This document shows positions 58,096 to 64,000 of a DNA stretch of 64,000 bases, piece by piece. Each line of letters begins with the position of its first letter. Within the stretch, counting starts at the first letter, position 1. Origin of the DNA: Macrotis lagotis (lineage: Eukaryota; Chordata; Mammalia; Peramelemorphia; Peramelidae). Made by a program: the position numbers and the translations under genes. The notes beneath the pieces are model-generated. The model worked only from the letters and a program-made list of their open reading frames with translations, was not told the origin of the DNA and did no database searches. Location of the stretch: positions 468,901,454 to 468,965,453 of the forward strand of contig NC_133666.1 in NCBI RefSeq assembly GCF_037893015.1, read 5' to 3'.

Positions 58096-59333
58096 TTATT
58101 AACATGCATATTCTCAGGGTAGGGGATAGGGTGGGTAATCAGATGGGCTGTTTTGTGGATGTTGAGTGAACCCAAATTCTTGACCCTTTTCTTTAGTCCT
58201 GAATTGGAATACTAATATAGAAGCTCCATATTTTGGGCTACTAAACCAAAAAAATTGCCTCCTACCTCCTGTGAATCATTAGTTTATTCTTTCCCTGGTA
58301 AAAGTTTGTCCAGAGTATCAGCTAACAGTTTTCTTTTAAGAGAATTAATACAAAAATGAATAGACTCCTTTAAGAGCTAGGTTCTAGAGTTAAGATTGTA
58401 GATTAAGTAGTAGGTGGAACATTTGAACGTCATTTTTCCATTTATAAGTTTTGTATTCCCTGGCAAATAGTTTTCCTTTTCTTTTATTAACTAGTAATTG
58501 ACACTAAAAGTGACTTGTCCTGATAGAAAGTCTGTATCTGTTCTGCTTGTTTTTCTTGTGTGATGTATGTGTGTGTGTATGTATGAGGTTGTGTGTATGT
58601 ATGGGCCTATGTGTGTTTGGCTATGGGTTTGCTCATGCCATTGAATACTTTAAATGGTTCAGGCAAAAAAAATTAGGAGCAGGAAATCATTTGGAGCCTT
58701 AGGGCTGTTTTTGCTTATTGAAATATGTATTTCAGGTCTTAGAAGTCAGTTTGTAAAAATTTGGAGACTAGTAAGTAAAGTGATCTGGAAAATTTTATGT
58801 AGCTTTCCCTGGATTTAAATAAGATGCATATACACATATTTCAAAGAAAGAACATTGGTGAATGTTGATAGGAGCTCACAAAAAATCTTTTTGTAATTGC
58901 AATTCCCTCTCAAGAGGGAACTGAGAATGAAAGAGTACCCTTCAACTCCTCAACAAACTACCTCCCTACCAAAGATGCAGTTACTGTTACTGGTTTAATC
59001 AGTACTGGAAGAAGAGCTGGTCATTGAGGAAGATAGGGTCTACACAGCAGAATTTGAGAAAAGAAAAGCATTTTTGAAAAAAGTTGGGTTTAAAGCACCA
59101 TGATTTAGTCATTTCCTAAAATGGCAGTTATGATGCTTTCCTTTGGGGTTTGACAAATGTTCCTTATTCACATTTTTCTTTTTTGCTTGATGGGCAAAAG
59201 TAAGAATCAACCCTTTTGTGTCATTGTCCTTTCAAGTGATTTGCTTATTTGGAAAAGGATTCCAGACACAAATAATGTGCATTCTGCAGGCAGATGCTAA
59301 ACACTTTTGCAAATTGGTTTTCTCTGTATTCCC

Positions 59334-59386
<53 letters not shown>
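59334..59386. repeat. (GATA)n microsatellite in 3' UTR
   Basis: About 13 TAGA/GATA units without interruption, probably length-variable. Confidence 0.95.
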
Positions 59387-60645
59387 GTTTATATTACAAA
59401 TAATTTCCTTATTTATGACTGATCTCTGAAGTAAGCTATAATGAGACATTCCAGAAGCCATTTCTGACTTGTGTCTTGTGACTGACTACTCATGGTTCTG
59501 CTGGACTTCCCTGGAAGGATTATGAGTGGATAAATGAAAGTATTCTTAAGATACACATAGGTGACTCTTTAGGAAACCTCAGCTTCTTTTTAGAGTAGAG
59601 TCCATGATAAGTCGTGTTTCTGTGTATGTGTTTGTGCACGTGCACAGAAATACTATTTTATTTTCTTATAAAGCACTATTCTATTTAACATTATTTTTGT
59701 TTTTCAAGCCCCATTACCTCATTCTGTGTATATCCTCATATTTTCAACATTAGAGCAAGCATATCAGGACTAACTTTGGAATGTCATCAGCATTTGTTAT
59801 TTAGTACTGCAATATAAAAATGTTCACATCTTAAGAATTTGTTAGACCATTTTGTTCTAATCACAGACTTCTAATCATGTGGAGTTATAGGTAGACCTTC
59901 CTCTGGACAAATTATTACCTTTCCCCAATCAAATATCTATGCTCAAGGCCTTACATCAGTCTATATTGTACCATTTACATACCATGTTTTTTTTTACAGC
60001 CTTGAACATTTTAATATTTTTTTTCCATTTATAAATCAAAAAGTCAGGAATGAGCCAGTGTTTCCGGTAGAAGGAATATAATCAAGTCTCAGTTTTCAAA
60101 AGAAACATTTTAGGATTAATTTTTTATTTTGCTGCTCCTTTTTCTCTTCTTAAAAATTCCCTTCTCCCCTCAGAACTAAAGCATACTACACTTGTTCAGC
60201 CATGGGTGAATTTTTTTTTTGAGGGCTAGTAAGTATTGAAAAATACTTATAGTTTCAAATTGATCAATTTGTTTTTGCTCTATCATGCAGTTTGCATACT
60301 TTAAAATATTAAAATATTTTATGATGAAAATCAGTTTAAAAGTGAAAATAGGTGTCACATTAGGAAAAATGTTTTTTCGGAGCTCTACTTTTTCCCCTTC
60401 CATACAAAAGTGTCTGCATGAATGTGTTTAAAATTCATTATAGTTTTCCATTGTAAGTGAAGTCTGTGTCCACCATATATTTAATATATTGAATTTGTAT
60501 ATATACAGAGAATGGTATTCTTATAGTATGAAACTTGTGCTTCACTTGTATTTTTCCTAATTTTGTGATGTATAGAATATTAAGTGTTATAGTAATGAAG
60601 ATTATCATCTGTCTGGGAAGAGATTCCATATGTGACAATTATGAA

Positions 60646-60651
60646 AATAAA
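60646..60651 (+). terminator. NAPG: NAPG polyadenylation signal
   Basis: Canonical AATAAA followed after about 20 bp by a T-rich region. Confidence 0.75.
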
Positions 60652-60669
60652 ACTTGAAACTTTAATTTG

Positions 60670-61515
60670 GTCATTTATCTTCCTCTTGTTTGTCTCACTT
60701 GATTCCTTCAAATAAATTAATATATTCTGTTAATGACAAAATTATTCCCAGTAATTATACAAGAACCTCCATTTAGTTAACTTTCCCAATTCTGTTGTTT
60801 GCTTCTAAGGTTATATTCAGCTCCTTTAAGTCTAGTGTAACAGATTAGCTTTGGATTTATGAGCTAGGCTTCAAACCTAGGAGCCCAGTGACATTTTCAG
60901 TTTGAAAGAAAAAAAAAACAAGATGGAAAATTGTTTGCTATATGTAGGGCATTGGTTTCCAGCCTCTTGATGCAATCCTAATTAGGGTCATTGAACATTT
61001 TTTTTTGATACATCTTGAAGATTGTCTGTGGAGACTCATGAGAAAGGTGGGCATATCAGACCAAAGTATTTCTGGGGAGTAGGGTAGAGAATTTTCCCAG
61101 TGGCCAGTAGCCCTATATTGGAAGCAGAGCCAAGCTAGAGCAATGCAATGGAGATTTAGGAGCCTCTAAGAAACCTCACTTATGTACCCTATATATCATA
61201 TGTATCATATGGCACCATGGATTCAAAATCTTGATGATAGTTGAATAGGAATGCTCATTTGGGGGAGAACCAAGTACAGTTTTTAATAAAACTGTGACAA
61301 AAGTGTCAAGATCTACTGCAAAGTCAAGGCACCATGGAGAACTGGCACATGGGGTTTATTGAGCTTTGCTGCTTTAGACTCAGAGACATCTACAATTTCA
61401 GTTTATCAATGATTGGACTTAGGGCTAGAAAAATTGTACTTTCCAAAACTCTTGACATAACCAGTTTACATATTGAGTTAATTTTTAAGATATGATCAGG
61501 TGAAGTGATAAAACT
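60670..61515. other. Unassigned intergenic DNA
   Basis: No gene or nameable repeat seen between the NAPG end and the L1 insertion. Confidence 0.4.
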
Positions 61516-61525
61516 AGGTATATCT

Positions 61526-62560
61526 GTATTTCTGACAAATCATTTCTAAAAATATATAGAGAATTGATTCAAATTTTTTTTAAAAAAAAACAAGCCATTC
61601 CCCAATTGTCAAATGGTCAAAAGATATGGAAAGGCAATTTACAGATGAAGAAATCAAAGGGATCCATAGTCATGTGAAAAATTGCTCGAAATCACTAAGA
61701 GAAGTGCAAATTAAAGCATCTCTGAGGTATCACCTCATTCCTCTCAGACTGGCCAATATAACTAGAAAGGTCAATGATGAATGTGGAAGGGATGTGGGAA
61801 ATCTGGAACATTGTTGGCAGAGCTGTGAACTCGTCCAAGCTTTCTGGAGAGCAATTTGGAATCATGCCCAAAGGGCAACAAAAATATGCATACCTTTTGA
61901 TCCAGCAACACCACTACTGGGTTATACCCTGAAGAGATGATGAAAAAGAGTAAAAACATCACTTGTACAAAAATATTCATAGCAGCCCTGTTTGTGGTGG
62001 CAAAGAATTGAAAATTGAGGGAATGTCTATCAATTGGGGAATGGCTTAGCAAATTGTGATATATGTATGTCATGGAACACTATTGTTCTATTAGAAACCA
62101 AGTGGGATGGGAATTCAGAGAAGCCTGGAAGGATTTGCATGAACTGATGCTGAGCGAGATGAGCAGAACCAGAAAAACATTGTACACCCTAACAGCAAGA
62201 TGTGGGGGTTGATGATCAACCTAAATGGACTTGCTCATTCCATCAGTGCAACAAGCAGGAACAATTTGGGGGTATCTGCAATGGAGAATACCATCTCTAT
62301 CCAGAGAAAGAATTGTGGAGTTTGAACAAAGTCTGAAGACTATTACCTTTAATTAAAAAAACTTATATAGTTTTGCCATCTCTTATACTTTATTTTTCTT
62401 CCTTAAGGATACGATTTCTCTCTCATCACTTTCAACTTAGATAAATGTATACCATGGAAACAATGTAAAGACTAACAGACTGCCTTCTGCCAGGGGGGAG
62501 GGGATGAGATTGAGGGGGAATTGTAAAATTCAAAATAATTAACTTTAATAAAAAAAAGCC
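61526..62560 (+). mobile_element. 5'-truncated L1: ORF2 C-terminus and 3' UTR
   Basis: 61626-61940 encodes MERQFTDEEIKGIHSHVKNC, LRYHLIPLRLANITRKVND and TKICIPFDPATPLLGY, the L1 ORF2 C-terminal region, then a 3' UTR ending in A-rich 'taataaaaaaaagcc'. A perfect 10-bp direct repeat AGGTATATCT lies at 61516-61525 and 62561-62570. The frame breaks near 61935. Same L1 family as 12889 and 25294. Confidence 0.9.
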
Positions 62561-62570
62561 AGGTATATCT

Positions 62571-63190
62571 AAAATCATTTTTAATACTACCAAGTTAAAT
62601 TTTAAGTGAAATAGCCTTTTATAATGCTATGGTAGAGTGGAAAGAGTGATGAATTTGAAATTCAAAATTCTTGTCCCAATTCCATGACTTAAAGAGATGT
62701 GACTGAATCGAATTTAGCAAACATCCATTGGGTGCCTACAATACACAGACATAGAATACATAGACAAAATATCAAAAACATCCTTCTCTAAAGTACATTA
62801 AAATCCAGAGTAAGTTGCATTTTCTCTTTGAGTATAAAATTTCTATAATATAAAAGCGACTGACTTTTTTGGGACATGCTGTGTAAATGTTAATGGATTA
62901 TTACTAAGAAAAAGAAGTGGTCACTATAAATTCTATTTCCATTTTTTCAAATGATTTATTTGGACATGCATAGTTTAATTTTACTTTCCTTTATCTCATA
63001 TAATGTGAGATTGCCAAAGAAACTGTATATTCAATTTTTGAAATGGTTAGACTGAAATAGAATTCAAAACACAAATTTCGTTGCCTTAGATCAATACTGA
63101 TAATGGCTCCTTGGGATTCACTTTACTTGAGGACATTAGTATTATTTTTTAACTTGTTGAACTAACTTTTAAGCTGTCATGAAGAATCAA
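62571..63190. other. Unassigned intergenic DNA
   Basis: AT-rich with no gene or nameable repeat. Confidence 0.4.
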
Positions 63191-63284
63191 TGATCTAATC
63201 CAGAGTTCCACCAGTAAAAAATGGACTAAATTAAGTAAAGTAACCAAATTAAGAAAAGTAACAACAAAAACAGGATAGGAAAGT

Positions 63285-64000
63285 ATTGATAAGAGAAATG
63301 AATCCATACAAAAATCTTCAATAAAATCTTAGCAAAATAATTACAAGGTATCACTGGGATAATACATTATGAGCAAGTGGGATTTATCCCAGGAATGTGG
63401 GGTTGATTCAATATTAGGAGAACAGTATAAATCAATTAAATCAACAAGCCTATCAGAAATTATATGATCATATCAATAGATGCTGAAAAACTTGACAAAA
63501 TACAGCACCCATTCTTACTAAAACACTTAATATAGGAATAGACTTTCTTAGAATAATTAGCAGTATCTATCTTCAACCATCAACAAGCATTATATTCAAT
63601 GGGGAGAGGCTAGAGGCATTCCCAATAAGATCAGGGGTGAAACAAGGATGCCCATTATCACCACTACTAATCAATATTGTATTAGAAATGTTAGCATCAG
63701 CAATTAGAGAAGAAAAATAAATTGAAGGAATTAGAATTGGGAAGGAAGAGACAAAACTCACTCTAGATGACATGATAGTATATCCAGAGAATCCCTAGAA
63801 ATCATCTAAAAAACTACTGGAAACAATTAGCAATTTTAGTAAAGTTGCAGGATATAAAATAAACCCTCATAAGTCCTCAATTTTTCTATATAATGGCTAG
63901 CAAGATACAGCAGGAAGAGGTAGAAAGAGAAATCCCATTCAAAGTAACCTCAGACAATATAAAATACCTGAGAATCTGCCAAGACAGACTCAGAAACTTT
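63285..64000 (+). mobile_element. L1 ORF2 reverse-transcriptase fragment, continues off the window
   Basis: 63620-63860 encodes [30 protein letters not shown] and NFSKVAGYKINPHKSS, the reverse-transcriptase core of L1. In-frame stops and the loss of the FADD-type catalytic block (the LTLDDMIVYP stretch stands there) mark it as dead. The right end is outside the window. Confidence 0.85.

Larger units (their letters stand above)
58096..60665 (+). other. NAPG: NAPG 3' UTR
   Basis: About 2.57 kb from the stop to an AATAAA at 60646-60651. The cleavage site is inferred to lie near 60665, followed by a T/GT-rich stretch as expected of a downstream element. It contains a GT-rich run at about 58560-58620 and a (GATA)n run. 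No repeat element of the SINE/L1 classes lies inside it. Confidence 0.75.

Noticed and set aside
1-64000. Search for CRISPR arrays, bacterial operons or viral elements
   Set aside because: Sequence is vertebrate nuclear DNA; tandem repeats present are ordinary microsatellites, and no long terminal repeats or viral coding regions were recognised.

Overview
The window reads as mammalian, specifically marsupial, nuclear DNA. It is AT-rich and intron-rich. It carries about a dozen copies of a tRNA-derived SINE (box B GTTCAAATCC, tail CCATTGCCTTGCAAAAA) that is abundant in marsupials and that I judge most like Australian marsupials. It also holds marsupial-type L1 and half-L1 (HAL1) elements and old MIR/CORE-SINE/L2 debris. 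I saw no viral element, CRISPR array, tRNA or rRNA gene.

One host gene is complete: NAPG (gamma-SNAP), plus strand, start codon 24634 and stop 58095. I placed all 12 coding exons. Every intron is GT-AG, phases agree throughout, and the joined product is 314 residues against 312 in human. Exon 1 lies in a CpG island (about 24190-24960) with an NRF1-type hexamer array upstream and ZNF143-type and paired ETS-type sites just inside intron 1. Exon 4 is an 18-nt microexon. The 3' UTR runs about 2.6 kb to an AATAAA at 60646.

Layout: 1-24 kb is intergenic and densely nested with repeats. It holds a HAL1 copy (7.4-10.2 kb), an L1 ORF1 split by a hAT-like DNA transposon that itself holds two L1 3' ends (11.9-14.8 kb), a processed pseudogene of cyclin G1 with UTRs (about 15.0-17.1 kb), and a mosaic of broken L1s (17.2-20.6 kb). 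24-60.7 kb is NAPG. Its introns hold SINEs, MIR/L2 relics and, in intron 5, a second HAL1 copy inserted in an older L1. 60.7-64 kb is intergenic, with a 5'-truncated L1 flanked by a target-site duplication and part of an L1 reverse transcriptase running off the right edge.

The most unusual signals concern the two HAL1 copies. Both carry a SINE-derived block, antisense, at the same internal point, so the SINE was captured by the source element before the copies spread. The intron 5 copy has an 11-bp target-site duplication placed so that about 660 bp of non-HAL1 DNA beyond its own 3' end must have arrived in the same event, as in a 3' transduction. A stretch of about 58 bp from that extra DNA recurs inside a SINE lying within the HAL1, like a short templated insertion.
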